DNA of 64,000 nucleotides from UBA1275 sp038124025 (GTDB lineage: Bacteria > Bacteroidota > Rhodothermia > Balneolales > Balneolaceae). The stretch is from the NCBI GenBank assembly GCA_038124025.1, contig JAYPBC010000001.1:62001-126000 (forward strand), written 5' to 3'. Positions 44,210 through 53,800 of the stretch are shown in pieces. Position 1 is the stretch's first letter. Each line of letters opens with the position of its first letter. Made by a program: the position numbers and the translations under genes. The notes below the pieces were generated by a model, which did not search any database, was not told the origin of the DNA, and saw only the letters and a program-made list of their open reading frames with translations.

Positions 44210-45562
44210 TCAACCGAAGCGACTTATGCGCTTTACCACAAAAACCCAATGCCGATCAGGATAAAGTCGGGTAAAAATGAGCGTCAGCTCTCCCCCATCT
44301 TGAATACCGTACTTCTTCTTAACCGCTTTAGAAGAAAGTGGGTAATTAAGCGCCCATATGTTGATGAACTTAGATGAATAGTTTTTAAACCACTTCTTCA
44401 GAGATTTATTGGAGGGTGAAAAACCATCCAATACTTCAAAAATTCGTCCTGGAAAATGCGAAATCAACTCCTTCGAATAGTAGAGATGAGTGTGCTTATT
44501 TAACTTCAATAAATCAAACTTCGCACCTAAATGATCCATGCAGCCTAGTTTTTTCGCTCCAACAATAGGGTCATATAAGTAGATATTGAGGCCATCTACA
44601 TGTTCCTGGCCATTAAATATATCACTGGAATTTTGCTTACTTAGCTGGTCAGCATCCGCGTAGGATACATGTACAGGAACAATCCCTTTTTTATCGGCTA
44701 AAACAGTGAAACTGTCCTGTGCTTGAACGACTGTTTCATTCTTCTTGATGTCAACAGCGTGATAATAAATTTGGGCCTTATCGATTATGCTCTGAGAGTC
44801 ATCAGTAAACCGGTAATGATAAAGTAATTCTTTAAGCTCATTGTTCACAGATATCGCATGGATGCTGTCAGGGGATAGCCCTTTATTTATGACCTCGTCG
44901 ATATGTGCCATAGGTGAGGCTTTCACCATGAGCTGATCCACATTGGTGCTAATGTGCTTCCAGAGCTCGAATAGGTTAGGCTCAGAATTTTCTATGCTGA
45001 CAACCTTATTTCCAAGTACTCTTCTGGATGGATCTAAAAACAAAGTTAGAGTATGGGGAGAATTACAAAGTTCTTTAAATTCATGAGATGCTAAAAAATG
45101 CTCTACAGTGCCACTTATCACCCTAGCATCTATTCCCAAAGCATCAAAATTATTTTGGGTAATGCTACACAAATCCGGATTGGCTTCTACGTACCAAAGT
45201 TCTATCCCTTCTTTGGCGAAAAAGTAACTGTCCACCCCCAAGCCTCCCGTACCATCAATAATAATTTCTGTCTCTACTAATTTCGCCTTATATCTTCCTG
45301 TCCACTCAGAAGAGCTCTGTTCTACATGAATAGGTGGCGGATACACTAATCCTTTGGCAAAAGTCCAAGACGGTATTTTTTGATGTACCTTTTTTTGACT
45401 GATTAATTGATCAATTAAAAATGCTTTCGGTAAGCTATCGGGAAATGACTTTGAGAGGATAATTTCTTCTACCTTAGCATTTCTAAACTCGTCTAAGAAA
45501 TGTTGATATTCGGAATGATATTCAGTAATTATAAATTCAATATCTAAGGAATACATGCGCAT
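44210..45562 (-). CDS. SAM-dependent methyltransferase with THUMP-like C-terminal domain
   Basis: A 450-aa protein. The central Rossmann region has the SAM motif IIIDGTGGLGVDSYFFAKEG (about 96-115). The C-terminus (KFINIWALNYPLSSKAVKKK, then YGIQDGGELTLIFTRL) matches the THUMP-like domain. This family is common in Bacteroidota and has no proven substrate; an RNA is likely. It converges on the TonB receptor gene by 12 bases and is divergent from the carotenoid desaturase. Two in-frame starts (45562 and 45556) exist. Confidence 0.8.
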   Translation of the reverse strand: MRMYSLDIEFIITEYHSEYQHFLDEFRNAKVEEIILSKSFPDSLPKAFLIDQLISQKKVHQKIPSWTFAKGLVYPPPIHVEQSSSEWTGRYKAKLVETEIIIDGTGGLGVDSYFFAKEGIELWYVEANPDLCSITQNNFDALGIDARVISGTVEHFLASHEFKELCNSPHTLTLFLDPSRRVLGNKVVSIENSEPNLFELWKHISTNVDQLMVKASPMAHIDEVINKGLSPDSIHAISVNNELKELLYHYRFTDDSQSIIDKAQIYYHAVDIKKNETVVQAQDSFTVLADKKGIVPVHVSYADADQLSKQNSSDIFNGQEHVDGLNIYLYDPIVGAKKLGCMDHLGAKFDLLKLNKHTHLYYSKELISHFPGRIFEVLDGFSPSNKSLKKWFKNYSSKFINIWALNYPLSSKAVKKKYGIQDGGELTLIFTRLYPDRHWVFVVKRISRFG

Positions 45563-45636
45563 TAGTAAGTTTTTTGTAATTCAAAATAAGGCTTTTCGTA
45601 TTCGGCAACCTGGTAATATTATCATCATAACAGCCA

Positions 45637-47214
45637 ATGCATTTGACCCCTAACAACAAGGAACCTTTACCCAATAAAAACACAGTAGGTGTTATTGGTG
45701 GTGGTATTGGTGGTCTTATGAGTGCCTGCTTACTAGCTGCAGACGGTTGCAGAGTTACTTTATTTGAAAAAAACGAACGAGTTGGCGGAAAAATGGATGA
45801 GCAGTGTGTTCAAGGCTACCGTTTTGACACAGGTCCCAGTCTATTAACCATGCCTTTTTTGTTGGAAGCTTTTTTTACTTCTTGTGGAGAATCACTCAAA
45901 GACTGGCTGGTACTAAAAGAAGTTCACCCCATTTGCCGATACAATTATGCCGACGGCGAACACTTCGAATGCTATGAAGACCCTCATAAAACGGCTCAAG
46001 AAATTGAACGTATTGCTCCGGAAGATAAACAAGCCTATGCTGAATTTTTAGAGTATATCAGAGTGCTTTATGACAAAACAGCGGACACATTTTTATTTAA
46101 CACACTTAATAGTTTATCCGATTTAAAGGGACTAAATATTAGCTCTTTTTTTAGTATTGACGCCTTCAAAAGTGTCAGCGATGTGATTGATGAACGTTTT
46201 AATTCTGCTTACTTACGACAGTTTTTTAAACGGTTTACCACCTACAACGGTTCATCACCATACTCAGCACCTGGTACACTTAATGTTATTCCACATGTAG
46301 AGCTCAATATTGGTGGCTATTACATTCAGGGCGGAATGCACACCTTGGTTAAACAATTAGAATTACTAGCGAAGAAATTGGGGGTTCAAATACATACCAA
46401 TACCGAGGTTCGTACCATATTAATTGATCATCAGGTTGGTAAAAAACAAATTGAAGGAATAGAGTTTATAACCACAAAAAACAGCCCATCGCAAGACCAT
46501 TCAAGTGAAATAAGACAGCAAGAGCCAACTACCTTTTTCTGCGATCAAGTAGTTTCAAATAGTGATGCCTACGAAACCTACCAACGCCTTATTCCTCCTA
46601 AGCATCGCCCTAAAATTCAGTTACTACAAACACGCTACTCAGAGCCTTCATGCTCTGGATTTGTTGTGTTATTAGGCATTGATTGCAGTTATGAGCAGCT
46701 TAAACATCATAACATATTTTTTAGCGCAGATTACAAACAGGAATTCCATGATATTTTCCAAAAAAAACAACTGCCCAATGATCCAACCATCTATGTAGCA
46801 AACACCTCCTACACCGATACAGATGATGCTCCTAATGGCGGATCTAATTTATTTATTCTTGTCAATGCACCTTACCTAAGCACATTAACAGAAGACCCAA
46901 ACACGGATGGTTATGCCGATAAAATTATAACTAAACTAGAAAAAAGAGGCTTGACAGGACTATCCCAACACATTAAATACCAAGAGATTCGGTCCCCTTT
47001 TCACTTTTACGACCGATACAAATCCAACAAAGGAAGTATTTATGGAACTTCTTCCAATGGTCTTTTTTCGGCTTTTTTACGACCTAGAAACCAATCCAAA
47101 ACCATCGAAGGACTCTTTTTAACTGGTGGATCTGTGCACCCTGGCGGTGGTATCCCATTGGTTCTTCAGTCTGCATTTAACGTGCAAAAATTAATGAAGC
47201 AGGCTAGGCAATAA
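45637..47214 (+). CDS. Carotenoid desaturase, CrtI/CrtD family
   Basis: FAD-dependent carotenoid desaturase of 525 aa. The dinucleotide motif VIGGGIGGLMSACLLA lies at about 19-34, followed by FEKNERVGGKMDEQ. A C-terminal GGSVHPGGGIPLVLQSAFNV (about 495-514) is typical of CrtI-like enzymes. FTTYNGSSPYSAPGTLN with IPHVELNIGGYYIQGGM resembles CrtD 3',4'-desaturases acting on 1'-hydroxy carotenoids. With crtC and glycosyl/acyl genes in the window, CrtD is my preferred call, but phytoene desaturase (CrtI) is not excluded. It stands alone with its own upstream gap. Confidence 0.82.
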   Translation: MHLTPNNKEPLPNKNTVGVIGGGIGGLMSACLLAADGCRVTLFEKNERVGGKMDEQCVQGYRFDTGPSLLTMPFLLEAFFTSCGESLKDWLVLKEVHPICRYNYADGEHFECYEDPHKTAQEIERIAPEDKQAYAEFLEYIRVLYDKTADTFLFNTLNSLSDLKGLNISSFFSIDAFKSVSDVIDERFNSAYLRQFFKRFTTYNGSSPYSAPGTLNVIPHVELNIGGYYIQGGMHTLVKQLELLAKKLGVQIHTNTEVRTILIDHQVGKKQIEGIEFITTKNSPSQDHSSEIRQQEPTTFFCDQVVSNSDAYETYQRLIPPKHRPKIQLLQTRYSEPSCSGFVVLLGIDCSYEQLKHHNIFFSADYKQEFHDIFQKKQLPNDPTIYVANTSYTDTDDAPNGGSNLFILVNAPYLSTLTEDPNTDGYADKIITKLEKRGLTGLSQHIKYQEIRSPFHFYDRYKSNKGSIYGTSSNGLFSAFLRPRNQSKTIEGLFLTGGSVHPGGGIPLVLQSAFNVQKLMKQARQ

Positions 47215-47244
47215 TCAAGTTTACTTGAATATTTCTATCTGCAA

Positions 47245-47757
47245 CTAAACCGGTTGTTTTTTGCCTAATTCTCCCAAATGAATGACCTGGGCGTTTGAAA
47301 GCTTTGCCTGACTTATTTCAAATGTCACGACGGTGCGATACTGTTGAAATCCTTGTTTTCCAGCTGCTCCGGGATTCATATACAACATATTTTGACATTC
47401 TTTATCCCGAACAATTTTCAAGATATGAGAATGACCGCAGATAAATAGTTCGGGTGGGTTTTCCATAATCTCTTTGCGAATAGGTAGGCAATATCGGCCT
47501 GGTATACCTCCAATATGTGTCATCCAAACATCAAAACCTTCACAGCTAAAACGAAGATGTAAAGGGTACTCCTGCCGTATCTCTTGCCCATCTATGTTAC
47601 CATAGACACCACGTAATGGGGCTATTTTTTTAAGTTCTTCGGCTACTTGCATGTTGCCAAAGTCTCCAGCATGCCAAATCTCGTCACAGTCCGAAAAGTA
47701 AGAACGTAGCTGTGTATCGAAAAAACTATGTGTATCTGAAATTAAGCCTATTTTCAT
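47245..47757 (-). CDS. Metallophosphoesterase of the YfcE/MJ0936 family
   Basis: Small di-metal phosphodiesterase of 170 aa. Metal motifs are ISDTHSF (about 5-11), WHAGDFG (about 28-34), GNID (about 53-56), and the HSH pair in CGHSHILKI near residue 109. Family members hydrolyse artificial phosphodiesters and are of unknown cellular role. It converges on the carotenoid desaturase gene. Confidence 0.87.
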   Translation of the reverse strand: MKIGLISDTHSFFDTQLRSYFSDCDEIWHAGDFGNMQVAEELKKIAPLRGVYGNIDGQEIRQEYPLHLRFSCEGFDVWMTHIGGIPGRYCLPIRKEIMENPPELFICGHSHILKIVRDKECQNMLYMNPGAAGKQGFQQYRTVVTFEISQAKLSNAQVIHLGELGKKQPV

Positions 47758-47854
47758 AATTAATTAGTATCATGTACATCGACCCTGGTTGGTTTAGGCA
47801 TAGTTAACTGACTAAGAACAAATTACATGTTTTTTAATAAAACGACCGAAATAC

Positions 47855-48889
47855 TTGACCTCATTTAGCATTGTCATTCTGAACTGGAATGGATTAACCC
47901 ACTTGCAAGAATGTTTGCAAAGTGTTTATGAAACTGACTATGAATCCAAGGAAATTATTCTCGTGGATAATGGATCGACCGATAACAGCCTCGAATGGGT
48001 AAAAGAACATTTCTCGGATATTTCAGTAGTTGAACTCGGAACTAATTATTTTTTTGCGGGTGGAAATAATCGAGCAATAAGCCATTGCAAGAATGATTAT
48101 TTGATATTTTTAAATAATGACGTCAAGGTGGATGCCAGGTGGCTCGATGCTCTTAACAACTGCATTTTATCTAAGCCTAAAAGCCATATCTTTCAGCCTA
48201 AAATTTTATCGGCTAGACAACCGACTCATTTTGAATATGCGGGGGCTGCCGGAGGTTATATCGACCGATATGGTTATCCCTATTGCCGTGGACGTATTTT
48301 CGATATTGTAGAGGAAGATACTGGTCAGTACGATGAGAATGTAGCACTTGATTGGGCATCAGGAGCTGCTATGGTTATTAAAAAAACACTGTTTAAGGAG
48401 CTCGGTGGATTTGACGAAGATTTTGAAATGCACATGGAAGAAATTGACTTATGCTGGCGAGCTCGCCGTAATGGTCACAAAATAAGTTTTTGTCATAGCT
48501 CAGTCGTTTACCACATTGGAGGGGGCTCCTTAGCTCAAGGATCGTACCGAAAGATATGGTACAATTTTAGAAACAATTGGTATATGTTGATAAAAAACCT
48601 ACCTAAGCACCGCTTGTTTCGAAGTCTATTTTCGAGGTATATATTAGATGTAATAGCTTTTAAACGTGCTCTTTTCACGGGTAAGTTTACCGAGGCAAAA
48701 GCTATTTTTTTAGCTCATTTATCTTTGGTAAAAGAAATGCCTAATTTATTGGGTAAAAGGTCTTTAAATACCAATACTCCCATAGAATTGAACCGTAGTG
48801 ATGTAGACAAAAGGACGCATAAACGACCATTTCTAATCTGGGAGTATTTCTTCAAAAAGAAGAAATTTTTCAGCGAAATTCATAAATAA
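47855..48889 (+). CDS. Family 2 glycosyltransferase (rhamnosyltransferase-like)
   Basis: A 344-aa GT2 enzyme. The N-terminus has VILNWNGLTHLQECLQSV, then DNGSTDNSLEWV and an N-N-D-V motif (FLNNDVKVD) at about 85-93 in the DXD position. MHMEEIDLCWRARRNG near residue 195 carries the catalytic-base Asp. This pattern is of rhamnosyl- and other surface-glycan transferases, with no C-terminal membrane segment. The start is TTG; the ATG at 47827 is out of frame. The acceptor is unknown. Confidence 0.83.
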   Translation: MTSFSIVILNWNGLTHLQECLQSVYETDYESKEIILVDNGSTDNSLEWVKEHFSDISVVELGTNYFFAGGNNRAISHCKNDYLIFLNNDVKVDARWLDALNNCILSKPKSHIFQPKILSARQPTHFEYAGAAGGYIDRYGYPYCRGRIFDIVEEDTGQYDENVALDWASGAAMVIKKTLFKELGGFDEDFEMHMEEIDLCWRARRNGHKISFCHSSVVYHIGGGSLAQGSYRKIWYNFRNNWYMLIKNLPKHRLFRSLFSRYILDVIAFKRALFTGKFTEAKAIFLAHLSLVKEMPNLLGKRSLNTNTPIELNRSDVDKRTHKRPFLIWEYFFKKKKFFSEIHK

Positions 48890-48902
48890 TACGTAATAAA
48901 TA

Positions 48903-49787
48903 ATGATTGACCGCATACCAATAGATGCCGTAGGGATTCAAGAGCGTGTTGCACGTATTCGTACAAGAAGCATAAAAAAGGATTCGAAATTGCAAGCACT
49001 TGAGCTTGCTCTACGCATGATGGATCTCACTACTTTGGAGGGAAGTGATTCTGAAGGAAAAGTTCGTCAATTATGCAATAAAGCGATGCACCCTTATACT
49101 GAATTACCCGACATTCCCTCCGTAGCAGCCGTATGTGTTTATCCTAATCGAGTTGCATTAGCCAAAAGTATTCTTAAAGATTCCTCAATATCTATTGCAA
49201 GCGTAGCTACCGCATTTCCTAGTGGAATGTCATCATTACAAATTAAACTGGATGACGTTCGCTATGCTGTTTCTGAGGGAGCCGATGAAATAGATATGGT
49301 TATTTCCAGGGGGGCTTTTCTGTCAGGTCAATATGCAAAAGTATACGACGAAATAGCCCAAATCAAAGAAGCCTGTGAAAGTGCTCATTTAAAGGTAATA
49401 TTAGAAACTGGGGAACTTGGATCCCTTGAAAATGTGCGAATGGCTAGTGATTTAGCAATGAAAGCAGGTGCGGATTTTATTAAAACATCTACGGGTAAGA
49501 TTGCACCTGCCGCTACCATGCCGGTTGTTTTGGTTATGTTGCATGCGATTCGAGATTACTATTATTCTACAGGGGTTAAAATAGGAATGAAACCTGCAGG
49601 TGGAATTCGTAGTTCAAAGCAAGCCATTCAATACTTGGTTATGGTAAAAGAAACACTTGGAAATGATTGGTTAGATCCTTCCCTGTTTCGATTTGGTGCA
49701 AGCTCATTAGCCAATGATGTGCTCATGCAATGGGTCAAAGAGAAAACAGGACGCTATCAATCACTTAATTATTTTTCAAACGATTAA
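48903..49787 (+). CDS. deoC: Deoxyribose-phosphate aldolase DeoC
   Basis: Cleaves 2-deoxyribose-5-phosphate to acetaldehyde and glyceraldehyde-3-phosphate. The 294-aa protein is longer than E. coli DeoC and has an N-terminal extension. The Schiff-base Lys is in GADFIKTSTGK (about 190-200), and the second Lys in KPAGGIRSS. It starts 14 bases after the glycosyltransferase stop and is followed six bases later by an aldehyde dehydrogenase, so the acetaldehyde could be oxidised by the next protein. That link is inference. Confidence 0.94.
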   Translation: MIDRIPIDAVGIQERVARIRTRSIKKDSKLQALELALRMMDLTTLEGSDSEGKVRQLCNKAMHPYTELPDIPSVAAVCVYPNRVALAKSILKDSSISIASVATAFPSGMSSLQIKLDDVRYAVSEGADEIDMVISRGAFLSGQYAKVYDEIAQIKEACESAHLKVILETGELGSLENVRMASDLAMKAGADFIKTSTGKIAPAATMPVVLVMLHAIRDYYYSTGVKIGMKPAGGIRSSKQAIQYLVMVKETLGNDWLDPSLFRFGASSLANDVLMQWVKEKTGRYQSLNYFSND

Positions 49788-49792
49788 CGATT

Positions 49793-51301
49793 ATGTCTGA
49801 AAAGAAAATATCCGATCAATCAAAATCAGAAAGCCGGAAATCTATTTCATTAGATTGGTCCTATGCAGAGGCACCTGAAAATACCTCCCATGCCACTTTT
49901 AACAAGAGCTATGGACTTTTCATCAATGGTAGCTTTACGAACTATCATGAAAGTCAATCCTTCGAGAGTATGAACCCTGCTAATGGTGAAGCCCTTTACC
50001 GTTGCACAGAAGCTTCTGAATCCGATGTAGATTCTGCTGTGAAAGCTGCTCGAGCAGCATTTGAGGGTGAGTGGGGTAATTATTCAGGCACTCAACGATC
50101 ACACTATTTATACCGGATTGCAAGAGTGCTTCAAGAACGTGCTAGGGAATTTGCTGTACTTGAGAGTATGGATGGTGGAAAACCTATACGTGAATCGAGA
50201 GATGTTGATATACCCTTGGCTGCCGCTTACTTTTTTTATTACGCAGGGTGGGCCGATAAACTAGCCTATGCCTTCCCTGGTAAACGTCCTAAACCTTTAG
50301 GTGTCTGCGCACAAATTATACCATGGAATTTTCCTCTTCTCATGCTGGCCTGGAAAATAGCCCCTGCTTTAGCATGTGGGAATACCGTAGTATTAAAACC
50401 GGCAGAAACAACCTCCCTTACGGCACTTAAATTTTGTGAGTTATTGCAGGACATTGGACTTCCAAATGGCGTTGTTAATATAATTACCGGTGCAGGAACA
50501 ACAGGTGAATACCTAGTACAACATCCTGATATTGATAAGATAGCCTTCACGGGCTCGACAGGAGTCGGAAAATCTATTCAGCGATCTATTGCGAAAAGGC
50601 AGATATCCGTGACCTTTGAACTCGGGGGAAAGGGAGCTTTTATACTTTTTGATGATGCCGCCCTAAATGAAGCCGTCGAAGGTATTGTAAATGCAATATT
50701 TTTTAACCAAGGGCACGTTTGTTGCGCAGGTTCTAGACTGTTAGTTCAAGAAGGAGTCGCAGATACAGTGATCGATTTATTAAAAAAACGTATGGAGCAT
50801 TTAATCGTTGGCGATCCCTTAGACAAAAATACCGACATAGGTGCAGTTAATTCCAAGACACAACTTGACACTATACAACGCTACGTGGATACAGGTATTA
50901 AAGAAGGTGCTTCTTGCTACGAGTGCTCAGGCCCTTTGCCCAACAAAGGTTTTTACTTCCCCCCCACTCTTTTAACAGGTGTCTCCCAATCTTCAACGGT
51001 AGTTCAAGAAGAAATCTTTGGCCCTGTTCTAACCATTCAAACATTTAGAACCACCGAGGAAGCTATTGAAAAAGCAAACAATACTCCTTATGGACTTGCA
51101 AATGGTATCTGGACGGATAAAGGATCTAAAATATTTCATGTCGGAGCTAAGCTTAAGTCTGGTGTTGTATGGTCAAATACCTACAATAAGTTTGACCCAA
51201 CCTCCCCTTTTGGTGGATACAAAGAGAGTGGAAAGGGCCGAGAAGGGGGTATTTCAGGTCTTCATGCTTATGTTAAACTAGAAAATAGTGGAGGTATGTA
51301 A
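49793..51301 (+). CDS. NAD(P)-dependent aldehyde dehydrogenase
   Basis: Full-length ALDH of 502 aa with all catalytic parts: IPWNFPLLMLAWKIAPALA, KPAETT (cofactor Lys), GSTGVGKSI (Rossmann), the general-base Glu in FELGGKGAF (about 275), the nucleophile Cys in FFNQGHVCCAG (about 307-309) and EEIFGPVL. Behind deoC it would oxidise acetaldehyde from deoxyribose breakdown; the exact aldehyde is inferred. A second, short ALDH begins two bases after this stop. Confidence 0.93.
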   Translation: MSEKKISDQSKSESRKSISLDWSYAEAPENTSHATFNKSYGLFINGSFTNYHESQSFESMNPANGEALYRCTEASESDVDSAVKAARAAFEGEWGNYSGTQRSHYLYRIARVLQERAREFAVLESMDGGKPIRESRDVDIPLAAAYFFYYAGWADKLAYAFPGKRPKPLGVCAQIIPWNFPLLMLAWKIAPALACGNTVVLKPAETTSLTALKFCELLQDIGLPNGVVNIITGAGTTGEYLVQHPDIDKIAFTGSTGVGKSIQRSIAKRQISVTFELGGKGAFILFDDAALNEAVEGIVNAIFFNQGHVCCAGSRLLVQEGVADTVIDLLKKRMEHLIVGDPLDKNTDIGAVNSKTQLDTIQRYVDTGIKEGASCYECSGPLPNKGFYFPPTLLTGVSQSSTVVQEEIFGPVLTIQTFRTTEEAIEKANNTPYGLANGIWTDKGSKIFHVGAKLKSGVVWSNTYNKFDPTSPFGGYKESGKGREGGISGLHAYVKLENSGGM

Positions 51302-51303
51302 TC

Positions 51304-52245
51304 ATGGCTAAACAAACTAACCTCACTGCCTCACAGGCAAATACGATGAATTCAATCCCGAAAACGTACAAAAATTATATTAACGGAGAATTTCCCCGAA
51401 CCGAATCTGAACGATATTATTCTGTTAAAGATCCGAGTGATAAGCATATAGCTAATGTTGGCTTATCGACCAGAAAAGATATTCGTAATGCCGTTCAAGT
51501 CGCCCGTAAAGCCCATGGAGCTTGGACGGGTAAGACCGCGTATAATCGAGGCCAAATCATTTATCGAATGGCTGAAATTTTATCTGGACGCCGAGAGCAA
51601 TTCATCCACGAAATGGTTCTTCTTGGTTACACTAAACAAGCTGCAGAGCAAGAAGTCAATGCCTGTGTTGAACTCATTGTATATTTTGCAGGTTGGACCG
51701 ATAAAATTACTCAAGTTTTTGGCAGTATTAATCCTGTAGCAAGTAATCACTTCAATTTTAGCCGCCAAGAATCGATAGGAGTAGTAGGTATTATTTGCCC
51801 CGAAACACCAAGTTTATTAGGAATGCTTGGACTACTTCTACCCAATATGGTTGCTGGCAATAGCCAAGTACTAATTGCTTCTCATCAATATCCTTTACCT
51901 TCTTGTACGTTTGCAGAAGTATTGGCAACATCGGATGTTCCTGCAGGGATCGTGAACATAATAACCGGCAACAAAACTGATCTAATTCCTTCAATTTCTC
52001 AACATATGGATGTTGACCTGCTAGTTGGGGATGAATCATTGGATACTAATTTCCGGAATCTGTGTGAACTTGAAAGTGCATCAAACATGAAAAGAGTGTA
52101 TTTTTGGAAGTCATTTGTTTCTATAGATGAACTCAATTCCACCCCTGACGAAACCATTGCTACCTGTTTACATTCTCTAAAAGATCCCTACCATATACTA
52201 CATGTTCAAGAAGTTAAAACTACCTGGCATCCCGTCTTTGAGTAA
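51304..52245 (+). CDS. Short ALDH-like pseudoenzyme lacking the catalytic Cys
   Basis: A 313-aa protein with the N-terminal two thirds of an ALDH fold: KTYKNYINGEFPRTES, AHGAWTGKTAYNRGQIIYRMAE and an AGWTDK helix. The equivalent of the PWNFP loop is PETPSLLG, the lysine-containing KPAE block becomes IASHQYP, and there is no nucleophile Cys or general-base Glu. It is not cut by a frameshift: its length equals the pseudo-ALDH second domain of fused ALDH16 proteins. It follows the active ALDH by two bases. It probably binds the active enzyme rather than acting itself. Confidence 0.8.
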   Translation: MAKQTNLTASQANTMNSIPKTYKNYINGEFPRTESERYYSVKDPSDKHIANVGLSTRKDIRNAVQVARKAHGAWTGKTAYNRGQIIYRMAEILSGRREQFIHEMVLLGYTKQAAEQEVNACVELIVYFAGWTDKITQVFGSINPVASNHFNFSRQESIGVVGIICPETPSLLGMLGLLLPNMVAGNSQVLIASHQYPLPSCTFAEVLATSDVPAGIVNIITGNKTDLIPSISQHMDVDLLVGDESLDTNFRNLCELESASNMKRVYFWKSFVSIDELNSTPDETIATCLHSLKDPYHILHVQEVKTTWHPVFE

Positions 52246-52951
52246 TGGAATTAAGAATATTCTATATACCAATAGATACCAATTCTTTGGTTGTAGACCC
52301 CTCCTTTTTCTAGTCTTAATTGGAAGCAATGTTAATTTACTGAGTTGTAGCTCCGCAGAAAAAACACAGAAAAATATACCTGCCCAATCCGTAATGCCTT
52401 CAGCTGAATATGAGGAAACAGATCAAGCTACACATAAAGAATTTACTTCCCCCCAAAGTGCAAGATTGGAGCATTCAATGGAAGAAAATGAAACACCCAA
52501 TCAAACTGAACTGACTAGAAATGATCAACTAACGCCGGACATTCCCCTATTGGATTGGTCAGATTTCTATGCAACTATACGCCCAGGAATACCGGATGAA
52601 CTTTCTGCAAGTTTACAACTGGATAGTCCTGAAGCCGATGACAAAAATCTCTATGAAGGATTCCGAATCCAAATCTACTCCGGTCCTTCTCCTTCTATGG
52701 CAGATACCGTAGCCAAAATATTTAGAACTTGGTCCACCCAATACATTTCAGGCTACTCTCTGGAAACCTATACATTTTTCAAAGCTCCATACTATAGAGT
52801 TCATGCTGGAGATTTTCATGATCGTACAAAAGCTTATGCGGTATCTCAAATCATTAAACGCGAATTTCCAGATGCCTGGGTTGTATATGATCGGGTTGTA
52901 CCTTGGAACGTTCCCGCGGATTCTGTGCTTATCCGTTTTGAACGAAAATAG
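52202..52951 (+). CDS. SPOR-domain lipoprotein (start uncertain)
   Basis: Predicted outer-membrane or periplasmic lipoprotein of up to 249 aa. The hydrophobic PLLFLVLIGSNVNLLSCSS has a lipobox-like end with Cys near residue 49. A C-terminal SPOR domain (about 155-240, EGFRIQIYSG to DAWVVYDRVV) binds denuded peptidoglycan glycan at the septum. The ATG at 52202 overlaps the previous gene by 44 bases and gives a long N-region before the lipobox; an in-frame TTG at 52238 is an alternative giving an 8-base overlap. No ribosome binding site settles it. Confidence 0.78.
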   Translation: MFKKLKLPGIPSLSNGIKNILYTNRYQFFGCRPLLFLVLIGSNVNLLSCSSAEKTQKNIPAQSVMPSAEYEETDQATHKEFTSPQSARLEHSMEENETPNQTELTRNDQLTPDIPLLDWSDFYATIRPGIPDELSASLQLDSPEADDKNLYEGFRIQIYSGPSPSMADTVAKIFRTWSTQYISGYSLETYTFFKAPYYRVHAGDFHDRTKAYAVSQIIKREFPDAWVVYDRVVPWNVPADSVLIRFERK

Positions 52952-53040
52952 TAAAGGTAAAACCCAATACTCGTCCTTCTATAGTTACATTCAACTAGCA
53001 ATCCTCTACTTTAACTCCCTCTATATTTCTGCAAGTATTC

Positions 53041-53784
53041 ATGAATCCTAATCCGCTGCAATTATTGACGAAAAATTGGTACTTCAATGCGGGTATAAAA
53101 GCTATTATGCGATTCGTTGGGGTTTTGATATTAGTATTTACCCTGACCTTATTACTTTTTAAAGGTCTCGATGTTTTAAGTGTTGAAGATATAAAGATGT
53201 GGTTAGAAGAGGCTCAACAATGGTCCCCTATTTGGGTTGGCAGTCTAATTATCGCACTTCTACTGGTTGATCTATTCATCGCCGTCCCGACGCTTTCTTT
53301 AACCATTTTATCCGGTTTCTTTCTAGGACTAGAATTGGGAATTCTTTTTTCCTCTGTTGGGCTTATGTTGGCTGGTTCGTTAGGCTATCTCATAAGCCGG
53401 TACCATGGTGCTAAGTTATTACATTGGGTTTGTAAAAATGAAACCGAACAGAAAGGGATGATCCATTTGTTTCAAACCCTTGGTCCTCTATCGCTCTTGC
53501 TATGCCGAGCGGCTCCAATGTTGCCTGAAATTACTTCTTGTCTGGCTGGTACAACCCGAATGCCCTACTGGAAATATGTTATATTTTATGCTTTAGGTAG
53601 CCTTCCCTATTCGGCTATTGCAGTATATTCAGGTTCAATAAGTACCGTTGACAACCCATCACCCGCTCTGTATACCTACGTAGGTATGTTCGCTATTCTT
53701 GGAGCAATTGGTTTAATTGTTTTGTACTTCAAACGACATGAACTCATGTCCATAGGGAACGAAGAAGTAATAAAGAAAAAATAG
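53041..53784 (+). CDS. TVP38/TMEM64 (SNARE-associated/DedA-like) membrane protein
   Basis: Inner-membrane protein of 247 aa with about five hydrophobic segments. The family signatures are SGFFLGLELGILFSSVGLMLAGSLGYLISR (about 85-115, split here as SGFFLGLELG and AGSLGYLISR), a re-entrant-loop-like CRAAPMLPEITSCLAG (about 154-169) and PYSAIAVYSG. Such proteins are thought to be scramblases or lipid transporters. The substrate is unknown. Its stop is followed by a long hairpin before convergent ychF. Confidence 0.85.
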   Translation: MNPNPLQLLTKNWYFNAGIKAIMRFVGVLILVFTLTLLLFKGLDVLSVEDIKMWLEEAQQWSPIWVGSLIIALLLVDLFIAVPTLSLTILSGFFLGLELGILFSSVGLMLAGSLGYLISRYHGAKLLHWVCKNETEQKGMIHLFQTLGPLSLLLCRAAPMLPEITSCLAGTTRMPYWKYVIFYALGSLPYSAIAVYSGSISTVDNPSPALYTYVGMFAILGAIGLIVLYFKRHELMSIGNEEVIKKK

Positions 53785-53800
53785 CGATCTAATGATCTTC

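Noticed and set aside
51304..52245. Short ALDH as a truncated or frameshifted pseudogene
   Set aside because: The frame is intact to a normal stop, the length matches ALDH16 domain 2, and the next gene follows at once.
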